Shown piece after piece: positions 34,007 through 41,825 of a DNA stretch of 48,931 nt (within the stretch, counting starts at the first letter, position 1; the number at the start of each line of letters is the position of its first letter). Source of the DNA: Candidatus Hydrogenedentota bacterium (GTDB lineage: Bacteria; Hydrogenedentota; Hydrogenedentia; Hydrogenedentales; CAITNO01); contig CAIUWO010000722.1 of assembly GCA_903902895.1 (NCBI GenBank), forward strand, positions 1 to 48,931, read 5' to 3'. The notes under the pieces were generated by a model that searched no databases, was not told where the DNA came from, and saw nothing but the letters and a program-made list of their open reading frames with translations. A program made the position numbers and the translations under genes.

Positions 34007-34213
34007 TTATCTCTTTTCTGCCAACGCGATGAATTCTTCAAGGGCAAACTCGCCAGACGGTTTCTGCTCCTTTCCACGGAACCATCTTAACGCGCCTCTG
34101 CTAATCTGAATATAGCCTCTGAGTTTGCCGTCAGTATTTACCCGAAGCCTGATGCCGTTGTTCTTAAGTTCCATGATAACGGCAATATCGTCAACAAAAA
34201 CTTGATTCGCCAT
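34007..34213 (-). CDS. Small hypothetical protein downstream of helicase-HNH gene
   Basis: A 68-residue protein that I do not recognise. It has no signal peptide or membrane segment and mixes acidic and basic residues (VDDIAVIMELKNNGIRLRV, ALRWFRGKEQKPSGEF), compatible with a small soluble beta/alpha fold. AGGAGG five bases before ATG 34213 is a near-perfect ribosome-binding site, which strongly supports a real gene. It follows the helicase-HNH gene on the same strand after 112 bp and shares its lower GC content, so the two probably travelled together and may be co-transcribed. It could be an accessory or regulatory partner. Confidence 0.7.
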   Translation of the reverse strand: MANQVFVDDIAVIMELKNNGIRLRVNTDGKLRGYIQISRGALRWFRGKEQKPSGEFALEEFIALAEKR

Positions 34214-34325
34214 GTGATCCTCCTGGTAATCCGCGCTGAAATCCGCATCTCATCAACTTCCGGGTGCGTTGTGAGTCACAGTTCCGCACGCTCTGTCCTA
34301 TCGACCGATGGTTTCCGAGTGCTCT

Positions 34326-36881
34326 CTACTCAACCGAAATGCTCTCCGGAACCGCATCAAGACCCGTATTTTCGCGCGCATCCCGAATCCGTTTTGCCAA
34401 TACCTTTAGGTGCGGCAACAACCACCTCGGGTCATTGCCGGGTTTCAACGTGACTTTCCAATGCCGATAACTGTCACCTCTCTTGCCGATCTTCACGTTG
34501 CTCACGGCCGAGCATTTGTAATGGAAGTTAATGGTACGTCGGACGAAAGGCTCAAGCTTCGTGGGCGGATGCAGCCTCTCCTTGGTCGGCGGCAGGGGAA
34601 TGTCTGGCAACTCATGCGGGGACTCGCGCAGGGTGGTCCGGTCATTTCGGAAACTGACCCCCACTATTCCCTTTCGCTGATTGCAGTCTTTGCATAACGT
34701 TTGAAGATTGTCCGGTGAATTGCTGCCGCCAAAATACGAGGCTGCTATGTGATCTGCCTGCAGATACCTCCGGTACCCGCAGCACAGGCAGGCATTACCA
34801 TCCCGAGCTTTTATGCGGGATTTTAGCTCTTCGGAAGGTTCGCGATCCCTAATCAGCTCCGGCGTCTCGAAGGTGGGATGGTGCGATTTCTCATCCTTCC
34901 CGTGGTTCCTCGCGTCGAGCACCCTGTTCACGCACGCGTCGTACTGGGATTTGAAAAGATTGTACGTGAAGTAAATGACCTGCCAAGATCGGTCCTTTCG
35001 GGCATATTCGATTCTGAGCGCATTGTCTTCCTGAGCGCGCCCCAAGTCCCCTGCAATGAACTGCTCTGCAATTGCGTCGAGATTGTGGCTTTCGCGTTCT
35101 TCATAGACAAAGAAGGCGGGTGGTCTTTTGTCATTCTGCGCCATGTGGCGCGCGATATCAAAGAGGTTCTGCATTTGCGTTGCCTCACCGCCCACATGAT
35201 CGCCCGTCTGGGAAAAGAACGCGGTGTGCCATTCTCGAAGTTGGTCCTCTATCTCGCACATTTTGGCGTCCTCGCTCTCGAACTGAGACAAGGATGCCTT
35301 GCTGATCGCCGCAATGCACTTCGTAAAGGCCGCGTGCTCATTGTCATACACCATCACAGCGCGCGCGACCGGCTCGGTCTCGTCAGTCCCCTCTACTTGC
35401 GCCTCATACGCAACGTGGTACCAGCCTTTGGGCATGAGTGACAGAAACGGACCCGGTGCGATATTGATCCCTCGATCCATCTGCCGCGCGAGGCGCTGTA
35501 CAAGTTCAATGGAAATCAAAGACAATGGCGGACGCCTCCGGTATTCGGCAACATCTTCATCGGCGAACCCGGCGTCAAGACGCCCATACTCCGCCCAGTT
35601 AATTCGTTGTTTCCAGTTGTCGATAAATGAGACGATGTAGGCTTCACGGGTACCGCCGAACTCAGGACCTCGAAGCGCCCGGCCCACCATTTGCGTGAGC
35701 AGGATATTACTGGTCGTCTGACGCGTCAGAAAGACGGACTGTACCAGGGGGACGTCTGTGCCCTCCGTCAGCATCCGCACATTAATCAGAACATCAAGTT
35801 CCCCTTCCTTGAATCGTCTTAAGACCTTTGCATTCTCATCCGCAGTGCGGCGGTTCCTGTCCAACGCGCTGCAGGGGTTGGTGTCAACGTGTGAGTAAAC
35901 GACATCGGCCCTTACACCCCGTTTCTTCAGCGCCTCACTGAGATATTCGCATTGGTGCCAACGATCTGCAAAGATTATGGTCCTTCCGTACTTCTTTCGG
36001 TTCTCAACATAGCACGAGACGATGCTATCATTCCTCGCCTGATTCTCAGCCAGATGGGTGACAATAGCCTCAGGGATGTCCTGATGCGTGTTTGCCCACT
36101 TGGCAAACTCCCGCTCGTCAAACTCCGCCTCTGTTTCGGTGCGCCGGTCTTCAAATATGGGTTTTGCCAGAACCCCGTTGACCATGAGGGAATGTGGGCT
36201 TATTTCGTAGACAATGTCTTGCGGATAAAGCTTGGTCAGCCACCCGCTCTTGTTCTTGTCCATGTACTTTGGTGTGGCCGTCAGTCCAAGCAGTCGCAAG
36301 GCGGGGAATTGACCGCGAAGTTGCGCTACCATTTGACGGTAGGATGGGGCTGGCGAATGGTGGGCTTCATCCACGACAAGAAATAGCTTGCCGTTCGCTG
36401 AATCGAGGAACTGAGAGAGTCGCGGGTGGTTGTTCTTGATGGCGCTCCAAATGGTTTGGACGGTCCCCACAATGAAATCATCCGTTCCAGTGATGTCACT
36501 GATTTTCGAGTGCCCGGGAGTGCCAGACACGACCCTTGCCCGCAACTCGGCGCGGGGCTCTGCTATCCTACAGACCAGACCATCAAGGCAATGGAATGCC
36601 TGTTCAAGTAGATGGTGCGTATGCGCCAGCCACAGAACCTTGTAGCCATCGGTCAGTGCCTGGCGACAAATGAAATGCATGGCGGTAAATGTCTTGCCGC
36701 CACCGGTGGGAAGAACCAGAATACCACCGATATCAGACTTTGTGCGCGCATCATTCCATGCGTTGAGTTTTTCCAGCGCGCGCTGCTGATGCGGTGCCGG
36801 CTCGTGGCGATAACCTTTGTTGCGTGCGGCCTGTAGATCATACACTCGGTAGAATTCGTTCTTTATGGGTCTCTGCGACAT
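34326..36881 (-). CDS. SF2 helicase fused to HNH endonuclease
   Basis: An 851-residue DEAD/DEAH-type superfamily 2 helicase with Walker A LPTGGGKT (57-64), DEAHH (171-175), motif III TATP (201-204), and motif VI QMVGRALRG (397-405). A middle region of about 250 residues is unassigned. A C-terminal HNH nuclease domain (about 685-738) has C698-x2-C701, ADH (709-711), N725 and C730-x2-C733. The last 110 residues are basic. The design matches restriction- or defence-type enzymes that translocate on and cut invading DNA. No methylase or specificity subunit is adjacent, so self/non-self discrimination is unexplained. GGGAGG lies seven bases before the ATG. Lower GC than the flanks and the toxin-antitoxin pair next door suggest a mobile defence patch. 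Confidence 0.92.
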   Translation of the reverse strand: MSQRPIKNEFYRVYDLQAARNKGYRHEPAPHQQRALEKLNAWNDARTKSDIGGILVLPTGGGKTFTAMHFICRQALTDGYKVLWLAHTHHLLEQAFHCLDGLVCRIAEPRAELRARVVSGTPGHSKISDITGTDDFIVGTVQTIWSAIKNNHPRLSQFLDSANGKLFLVVDEAHHSPAPSYRQMVAQLRGQFPALRLLGLTATPKYMDKNKSGWLTKLYPQDIVYEISPHSLMVNGVLAKPIFEDRRTETEAEFDEREFAKWANTHQDIPEAIVTHLAENQARNDSIVSCYVENRKKYGRTIIFADRWHQCEYLSEALKKRGVRADVVYSHVDTNPCSALDRNRRTADENAKVLRRFKEGELDVLINVRMLTEGTDVPLVQSVFLTRQTTSNILLTQMVGRALRGPEFGGTREAYIVSFIDNWKQRINWAEYGRLDAGFADEDVAEYRRRPPLSLISIELVQRLARQMDRGINIAPGPFLSLMPKGWYHVAYEAQVEGTDETEPVARAVMVYDNEHAAFTKCIAAISKASLSQFESEDAKMCEIEDQLREWHTAFFSQTGDHVGGEATQMQNLFDIARHMAQNDKRPPAFFVYEERESHNLDAIAEQFIAGDLGRAQEDNALRIEYARKDRSWQVIYFTYNLFKSQYDACVNRVLDARNHGKDEKSHHPTFETPELIRDREPSEELKSRIKARDGNACLCCGYRRYLQADHIAASYFGGSNSPDNLQTLCKDCNQRKGIVGVSFRNDRTTLRESPHELPDIPLPPTKERLHPPTKLEPFVRRTINFHYKCSAVSNVKIGKRGDSYRHWKVTLKPGNDPRWLLPHLKVLAKRIRDARENTGLDAVPESISVE

Positions 36882-36927
36882 TACGGCGCCTCCCTAATTG
36901 GAACGTGGCGAGATTTGCCTCCCGTCA

Positions 36928-36936
36928 AGTTTAGCA
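36928..36936 (-). promoter_or_regulatory. Extended -10 promoter of helicase-HNH gene
   Basis: Minus-strand TGCTAAACT, identical to the core in front of the TIGR04073 gene at 11064-11072. The leader is about 40 nt. There is no clear -35. Confidence 0.5.
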
Positions 36937-36995
36937 CCGTGCGCCCGCACAATCCCAATGCCGCGGGCATGTCGCGAGTTCCGGTTGAGTCCCGC

Positions 36996-37024
36996 TTGCC
37001 GCATTGCGCTTCCTGTGTTATCCT
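36996..37024 (+). promoter_or_regulatory. Candidate promoter of MntA/HepT pair
   Basis: TTGCCG (36996-37001), 17 bp, TATCCT (37019-37024) with an extended TG two bases before it. It diverges from the helicase promoter about 60 bp away. The 36882-37097 gap holds only these two promoters. Confidence 0.45.
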
Positions 37025-37097
37025 GCCCGTGGGCCGTCGTTGGCAAACCGGCAACAACAGGCGGTCCTGCCGGCGGAAACAAAGGAACATCTGCAGC

Positions 37098-37535
37098 GTG
37101 GAAGTGTCCAGCGGACTTGGCGACAGCGAGGAAAGCGTCCTCCGGGAAACGGTGCTTCGGCATTATCCGGAAGCGCAGGGGATTTATCTGTTCGGCTCCC
37201 ACGGCACGGCCGGGCAGCGGCCGGACAGTGATGTGGACATCGCGCTGCTGCTGCCCTTTGCGCGGGCAAAAGAGGCGGGCGACCTCTCCCTGAGCCCCTG
37301 CCGCGGCGATTTGGAGGATGCACTGCACCGCGATGTGGACCTGCTCAACGCAAGACGCGTCTCCACGGTGTTCCAGAAGGAAATCCTCGCCTCCGGCCGT
37401 CTGATAGACCGGGCCGACCCCGCGGCGGTGGACGAGTTTGAGATGCTGGCGCTGTCGGACTACCAGCGCCTGAACGAGGAGCGCCGCGAAATCCTTGAGG
37501 ATGCCCTGGCGGGCGGAAGGTTTCACAAGGTATGA
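37098..37535 (+). CDS. mntA: MntA-type nucleotidyltransferase antitoxin
   Basis: A minimal nucleotidyltransferase of about 145 residues, with the diagnostic GSHGTAGQRPDSDVDIALLL (GS-x10-DxD; the two aspartates bind metal). In MntA/HepT pairs the MntA protein adds AMP to a tyrosine of the HepT toxin and so silences it. The frame is open from 36915, but the upstream part is unlike the family. A GTG at 37098 with AAAGGA upstream, or the GTG at 37104, fits better. Its stop overlaps the HepT start by four bases (ATGA), so the two are coupled. Confidence 0.85.
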   Translation: MEVSSGLGDSEESVLRETVLRHYPEAQGIYLFGSHGTAGQRPDSDVDIALLLPFARAKEAGDLSLSPCRGDLEDALHRDVDLLNARRVSTVFQKEILASGRLIDRADPAAVDEFEMLALSDYQRLNEERREILEDALAGGRFHKV

Positions 37536-37954
37536 ATGACGTATTGATGGGCAAAAAGGCATGTCTGGAGCGTTGCGTGAAACAGGCGCGCCTCTATTTC
37601 GGGTCACGCGCGGACCTTCCCTTTGAGCAGGATTACATGCGGCAGGACGCCATAGCGGCCAACCTTCAGCGGGCCTGCGAACAGGCCATTGACATGGCCA
37701 ACCATGTGGTGCGGCTCCGCAAGCTCGGGCTGCCCCAGCAGAGCCGCGACAGTTTCGTGCTTCTGGCCCAGGGGGGAATCATTTCGCCGGAGCTGTCGCG
37801 AAAGCTCCAGGGCATGGTTGGCTTTCGCAACACGCTGGTGCACCAATACCGGCAGTTGGACCTCGGGCTGGTCGAAGAGGTGATTACGCGCCATCTGGAC
37901 GATCTGCTGCTGTTCTCCGACATTTTGCTCAAAGAAGCCGGCCGCGACACCTGA
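37532..37954 (+). CDS. hepT: HepT-type HEPN ribonuclease toxin
   Basis: A 140-residue all-helical HEPN protein (DUF86 family). The active-site motif R-x4-H-x-Y is visible as RNTLVHQY, in the usual context MVGFRNTLVHQY. HepT proteins act as RNases when freed from MntA; the tyrosine of the motif is the known AMP acceptor. Start ATG 37532 overlaps the mntA stop. The pair lies beside the helicase-HNH gene, divergently transcribed, which suits a plasmid- or phage-defence island. The next gene starts 74 bp downstream on the same strand and may be read through from this promoter. Confidence 0.9.
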   Translation: MNDVLMGKKACLERCVKQARLYFGSRADLPFEQDYMRQDAIAANLQRACEQAIDMANHVVRLRKLGLPQQSRDSFVLLAQGGIISPELSRKLQGMVGFRNTLVHQYRQLDLGLVEEVITRHLDDLLLFSDILLKEAGRDT

Positions 37955-38028
37955 GCGCCCCCCGCCCTGGGGAAACAGCCGCTTCCCGCTTGCATGCGGG
38001 CCTGCCTTCCATCCACACTGAAGGCACC

Positions 38029-40560
38029 ATGAACGATACCACAGCCAAAACGAAAGACAGCCTATTCACCCACCCCGCCCTCTTCTGGCTGGGCGCGGCA
38101 GCGGTGGTTCTGCTCGCATTCGCCCTTCGGCTGGCGCGGATGGGGGGCGAGTCGCTGTGGTGGGACGAATTCGCCAGCACCATGTTCCTTGACGCGCCCA
38201 CGCTGGGCGATTTCCTGGCCCGCAACCATTCGGTGGACCCGGCCACGCTGCCGTTCTATTTCACGCTGGAATACTGGTGGTGGCATCACGTCTGTGCCTC
38301 GATTTACTCCCTGCGCGTGCTTTCGGCGCTGATGGGGGCGGCCACGGCCGGAGTACTGTTCCTGTTTGGACGGCGACTTGGCGGCACGGTCGCGGGATTG
38401 GTCGCGGCGCTGTGCTTTGCCGTGTCGCCAATCCAGATACACCACGGCCAATCGGTGCGCATGTATGTCCTGTTTGTGCTGTTCGCCGTGCTGTCCTCGT
38501 GGAGCCTGTTGTCACTGGTGCGCAAACCGTCGTTCGGGCGGTGGGTTGCCGTGTTTGTGTGCACCCTTGCCTTTTCGTGGACCCATCCCTTTGCGCTGAT
38601 GCTCACCTTTGCCCAGGGACTGTTCCTTCTGGCGGCCCGTCCCTGGACCTTCTGGCGGTCTGTCCTGTGGGGCGTGGTCAACGGTCTTGCCGTGCTGCCC
38701 GTGGGCATCTATCTGTCCACGGTGCGCTATTTCCCGCAGGGCGCTTCCTCCAAGTGGATGCAGATGCCCGGACCGCGCGGGTTCATGGCAGATGTTCTCG
38801 GGGACGATGTGCTCACGTTCACCTATCAGCTTCGCGTGTCCGGGTGGGGTGAAAACCCGCGCACGGGCATTTTGCTGCTGCTGTTGTCCACCCTGCTGAT
38901 TGCCGCGCTGCTTATCGTCTACGGGCATGGACTGCGGCGGCTGTTTTCACGGAGTTCCGAACGGGGCCGTTGGGAAGAGCGGCAGACGCTGCGCTATCTT
39001 TGGCTCTGGCTGGTGGTGCCGCCGACGGTCCTGCTGCTGCTTTCGCTGTTCATGCGCCCGTGCATATTTCCCCGGTACACGGCGCACTGCGCGCTCGCCG
39101 CGTATCTGATGGCGGGCATGACGGCGGCGACCTCGCCCAAGCCCTGGCAGCGCTGGTCCATCGCGCTGTTTCTGCCCGCCCTGATCGCCGCGCAGTGGGG
39201 CATGACGCTGACAATTCCACAGCGCACCGACTGGCGCGGTGCCGCACGGGTCATTCTCAAGGAGGGACAGACGGGGGAGCCCATCATCGTGCTTGGCCAG
39301 ACCTGGGCCGCGTTGTTCCGCTGCAACCAGGGGCTGGACCCCGCCACGGCGCTCATGCCCAACCCGGTAGCGGGCGCCGAAACCGAGGACGCGCTCGCGC
39401 GCGCGGCGGCGTTTGCCCTGCGGCGGCATCCGGACCGCGCCCTGTGGGTGGTGGCTTCCGGCGGCTATTTCACCGACGCGCCGCCCAAAGACCTCGAAAC
39501 AGGGATGGCCGCGGCAGGACTGGCTTTCACGGGCAGGAAACTCCCCTCCATAGAGACCCTGTGGGTGTACCGGGTAACCGGGACGCCCACGGCTGACCCT
39601 TTGGCCGCTGCCGGGGGCGGCGCGCCGGAACTGGACCATTTTGTCGCGCAGGCCTTTGGCAACCTGGGCGCGGCCTATGCCGCGGCGGGGGACAGGGACG
39701 CGGCGCTGGCGGCGCTTGACTTGCTCATGCAGAAGAGCGGGTTCGCGGCAAAGGTGTATGGCAGTCTCACAACGGCCGTCCGCGGGGGTGCGCCCCTGGA
39801 TTCCAAGCTCAGGGCCATCCGCGCGCTGTGGGACGGTTACGGCTACCGGGACAACGGGTCTCCGCGTCTTGCGCTGGCGGCATTCCGCGAAGCCAGCCGG
39901 GCGGACGACCAGCTGGCCATCGCCTGGGCCGAGCTGGGTCTTTCGGAAATCGAGCGCTTTGGGTCCCCGCCATGGGACGCTCCTGCCGGTCCGGAGGAGG
40001 CGCTGGTCCGCGCGGCGGCGCTGGACCCCGAATACGCGAAGTCGTTCGCCCGCCTGATCGACGTCCTAAGAGACCCGTCCAAGGGAAACCTTGCGCAGTC
40101 GCTCGCCGCGTACGAGGCGTGCCAGGAAGGGCAGGTGGCCCTTGGCCGGGGCGAAAATGAGCGGGCGCGCGAGGCGCTGCAGCGGGCCGTGGCGGCGGAC
40201 CCGCTTGCGCTTTCGGCCTATCCGCCGCTGGCCTACGCAAACACGCTGCTCGGCGATTTGGACGGCGCGCTTCAGACCGTTGAAACGTACAGGAAGCAGG
40301 GCGGCGTGCCCGATGCGGGGGTATGGGGCAACGTTGCCATTGTTCGCCTTGTTAAGGGGGACTCCGCAGGCGCGGAAGAGGCGATGCGCGAGGCGTTCCA
40401 CCTGGAGCCCGGACTGGAAAAACTGTATGGCGGCATTTTTGGCCGTCTCTTTGGCGGGGACAAGTCTGGAGCGCTGGCCGAGGCGGAGCGGCTTGTCGCC
40501 GCCGGCACCCCCGTGCCCGCTCCGCTTCTGGAATACCTGCGCCGGACCACGGCGCCCTGA
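38029..40560 (+). CDS. GT39-like membrane glycosyltransferase with TPR tail
   Basis: An 843-residue protein. The first part (to about residue 380) has around nine or ten membrane helices and resembles the PMT/ArnT type of lipid-linked sugar transferase. After the first helix comes ESLWWDE (41-47), matching the family's catalytic acidic pair in the first periplasmic loop. A soluble segment follows, and from about residue 530 several TPR-like helical repeats (FGNLGAAYAAAGDRDAALAA, ALSAYPPLAYANTLLGDLDG). ATG 38029 with GAAGG upstream is preferred to a longer frame. Likely role: transfer of a sugar from a polyprenyl carrier to protein, lipid or glycan outside the membrane, with the TPR part binding a partner. 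The acceptor is unknown. Confidence 0.87.
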   Translation: MNDTTAKTKDSLFTHPALFWLGAAAVVLLAFALRLARMGGESLWWDEFASTMFLDAPTLGDFLARNHSVDPATLPFYFTLEYWWWHHVCASIYSLRVLSALMGAATAGVLFLFGRRLGGTVAGLVAALCFAVSPIQIHHGQSVRMYVLFVLFAVLSSWSLLSLVRKPSFGRWVAVFVCTLAFSWTHPFALMLTFAQGLFLLAARPWTFWRSVLWGVVNGLAVLPVGIYLSTVRYFPQGASSKWMQMPGPRGFMADVLGDDVLTFTYQLRVSGWGENPRTGILLLLLSTLLIAALLIVYGHGLRRLFSRSSERGRWEERQTLRYLWLWLVVPPTVLLLLSLFMRPCIFPRYTAHCALAAYLMAGMTAATSPKPWQRWSIALFLPALIAAQWGMTLTIPQRTDWRGAARVILKEGQTGEPIIVLGQTWAALFRCNQGLDPATALMPNPVAGAETEDALARAAAFALRRHPDRALWVVASGGYFTDAPPKDLETGMAAAGLAFTGRKLPSIETLWVYRVTGTPTADPLAAAGGGAPELDHFVAQAFGNLGAAYAAAGDRDAALAALDLLMQKSGFAAKVYGSLTTAVRGGAPLDSKLRAIRALWDGYGYRDNGSPRLALAAFREASRADDQLAIAWAELGLSEIERFGSPPWDAPAGPEEALVRAAALDPEYAKSFARLIDVLRDPSKGNLAQSLAAYEACQEGQVALGRGENERAREALQRAVAADPLALSAYPPLAYANTLLGDLDGALQTVETYRKQGGVPDAGVWGNVAIVRLVKGDSAGAEEAMREAFHLEPGLEKLYGGIFGRLFGGDKSGALAEAERLVAAGTPVPAPLLEYLRRTTAP

Positions 40561-40631
40561 CATACAGAGGCCCCCCGGCCTGTCTTTCGGACGAACCGGG
40601 GGGGTGGGGAGGGAAGGGTATGTCAACGCTG

Positions 40632-41018
40632 TCAGGCCACACTGACAGCAATCTTGCGGGGCTGTTTTTCGGCGACCTTGGGCAGGTGAATGGTCAGCAC
40701 GCCGTACTTCATTTCAGCGCGGATATGCTCCTGGTCCACCATGTCGCTGAGTTGGAACTGGCGGAAGTAGGGCAGCAGCCGGTACTCCTGCAGCACAAGG
40801 TCCTCGGTGCGGCCCGGAACGGGCTTGGCCTTGATCGTCAGGACATTCTTCTCGACGCCCACGTCCACGGTTCCCGTTTCAACGCCCGGCACATCGGCCA
40901 CCACCACCAGGCCGTCGCCTGTCTCGAAGATATCCACCGCCGGTGTCAGCGACCGCGACTCTTCGCGGGTGTCCGGCACATTCGTTTCCGCTTTCGCGGG
41001 GATCGTTGTCTCTTTCAT
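40632..41018 (-). CDS. Hsp20 small heat-shock protein
   Basis: A 128-residue alpha-crystallin-domain chaperone that holds unfolding proteins. It has a short N-terminal arm, the core from TPAVDIFETGDGLVVVADVPG, YRLLPYFRQFQLSD, and the C-terminal AEMKYGVLTIHLPKV; the tail lacks a clear I-x-I motif. A GTG at 41027 is in frame but lies inside the AGGAGGTGG ribosome-binding sequence; the ATG at 41018, eight bases after AGGAGG, is the real start. It follows the second Hsp20 gene by 52 bp on the same strand, so both likely form one operon. Confidence 0.93.
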   Translation of the reverse strand: MKETTIPAKAETNVPDTREESRSLTPAVDIFETGDGLVVVADVPGVETGTVDVGVEKNVLTIKAKPVPGRTEDLVLQEYRLLPYFRQFQLSDMVDQEHIRAEMKYGVLTIHLPKVAEKQPRKIAVSVA

Positions 41019-41070
41019 TTCAGCCACCTCCTCATGGGTTGGTTGTTGTTCCGCGTTTCCAATCGTTCGA

Positions 41071-41520
41071 CTAGCCGACGCTCACGGTGATCTGCTTGGG
41101 TTTCGCCGTCGCATGCTTGGGCAGCGTCAGCAAAAGCACGCCGTTCTTGTAGTCGGCCTTCACCTGGTCCCCGTCGACCTCTGTCGGCAGGGTCAGCGTG
41201 CGGGCAAAAGTGCCCGCGCCGCGCTCGTTGCGGTGAAACGCCTCGGGCTTGATCTCCGAGTTGATGGCCGTCTTCGTGCCTGCGATGCGGAGCTGGTCGC
41301 GCAGCACCGACACCTCGATGCTCTCCGGATCAACGCCGGGCACAAGGGCCTCAACATAGTGGTTTTCCTTGTCCTCGGCAAGATTGATCAGCGGGTACAG
41401 CCGCGCGGCCGCACCCGGCAGCAGACCGCGACCAAGTGCGCGCCGGACCGGGTCGTACTGGTCAAACACGCGCTCCATTTCGCGGCGGACGGCGTCCAAA
41501 TCCCAATACACAGTTGCCAT
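41071..41520 (-). CDS. Hsp20 small heat-shock protein
   Basis: A 149-residue alpha-crystallin-domain protein. The N-terminal arm (MATVYWDLDAVRREMERVFD) is followed by YPLINLAEDKENHYVEALVP, ERGAGTFARTLTLP and the terminal ADYKNGVLLLTLPKH, then KPKQITVSVG with the I-x-V tail motif. ATG 41520 follows GGAGAG; the longer frame from 41595 is not conserved in the family. It is the first gene of the pair. A palindromic candidate operator overlaps its predicted transcription start at 41660-41686. Confidence 0.93.
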   Translation of the reverse strand: MATVYWDLDAVRREMERVFDQYDPVRRALGRGLLPGAAARLYPLINLAEDKENHYVEALVPGVDPESIEVSVLRDQLRIAGTKTAINSEIKPEAFHRNERGAGTFARTLTLPTEVDGDQVKADYKNGVLLLTLPKHATAKPKQITVSVG

Positions 41521-41659
41521 GATTCGCTCTCCTTTTCGTTTTTGCTGCACCCCGTGTCGCGCCGGGGTTGTTTCTGGTTTCTTCCGCCGGGCCACGCGCC
41601 CGACCTCTGGAGAATGGCAAGGCCCGTGCCAAGAGGACGTGGGAAGGGTGGTGGTGGGT

Positions 41660-41696
41660 GCAAGTTGTTTTTTGCAAACAACTTGCCGGAATTATC
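41660..41696 (-). promoter_or_regulatory. Candidate operator and -10 of hsp20 operon
   Basis: A perfect 10-bp inverted repeat, GCAAGTTGTT (41660-41669) and AACAACTTGC (41677-41686), with a 7-bp spacer. It starts four bases after a minus-strand GATAAT (41691-41696), so it covers the expected transcription start. The layout is like CIRCE, but the sequence is different. No good -35 is visible. Confidence 0.55.
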
Positions 41697-41825
41697 GACC
41701 TGGGATAAGGGGCCTCGAATGAGGCTGGGACGGCGGAGGCACCGTCGCAGAATGAAGCAGTTGTTTTAGATTGAAGCGGCGCAGGGGCCGTCACGCGCTT
41801 TATTCACACCCTGCCGGTCGGTATC

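Noticed and set aside
36898-37097. N-terminal extension of the MntA protein from 36915
   Set aside because: The extra 61 residues are unlike the family, contain the candidate promoter and lack a ribosome-binding site; GTG 37098 fits the family length.
40571-40603. CCCCCCGG to CCGGGGGG as terminator between the GT39-like gene and hsp20
   Set aside because: The loop is long, the stem is only eight pairs and no T tract follows on either strand, so I do not call it.
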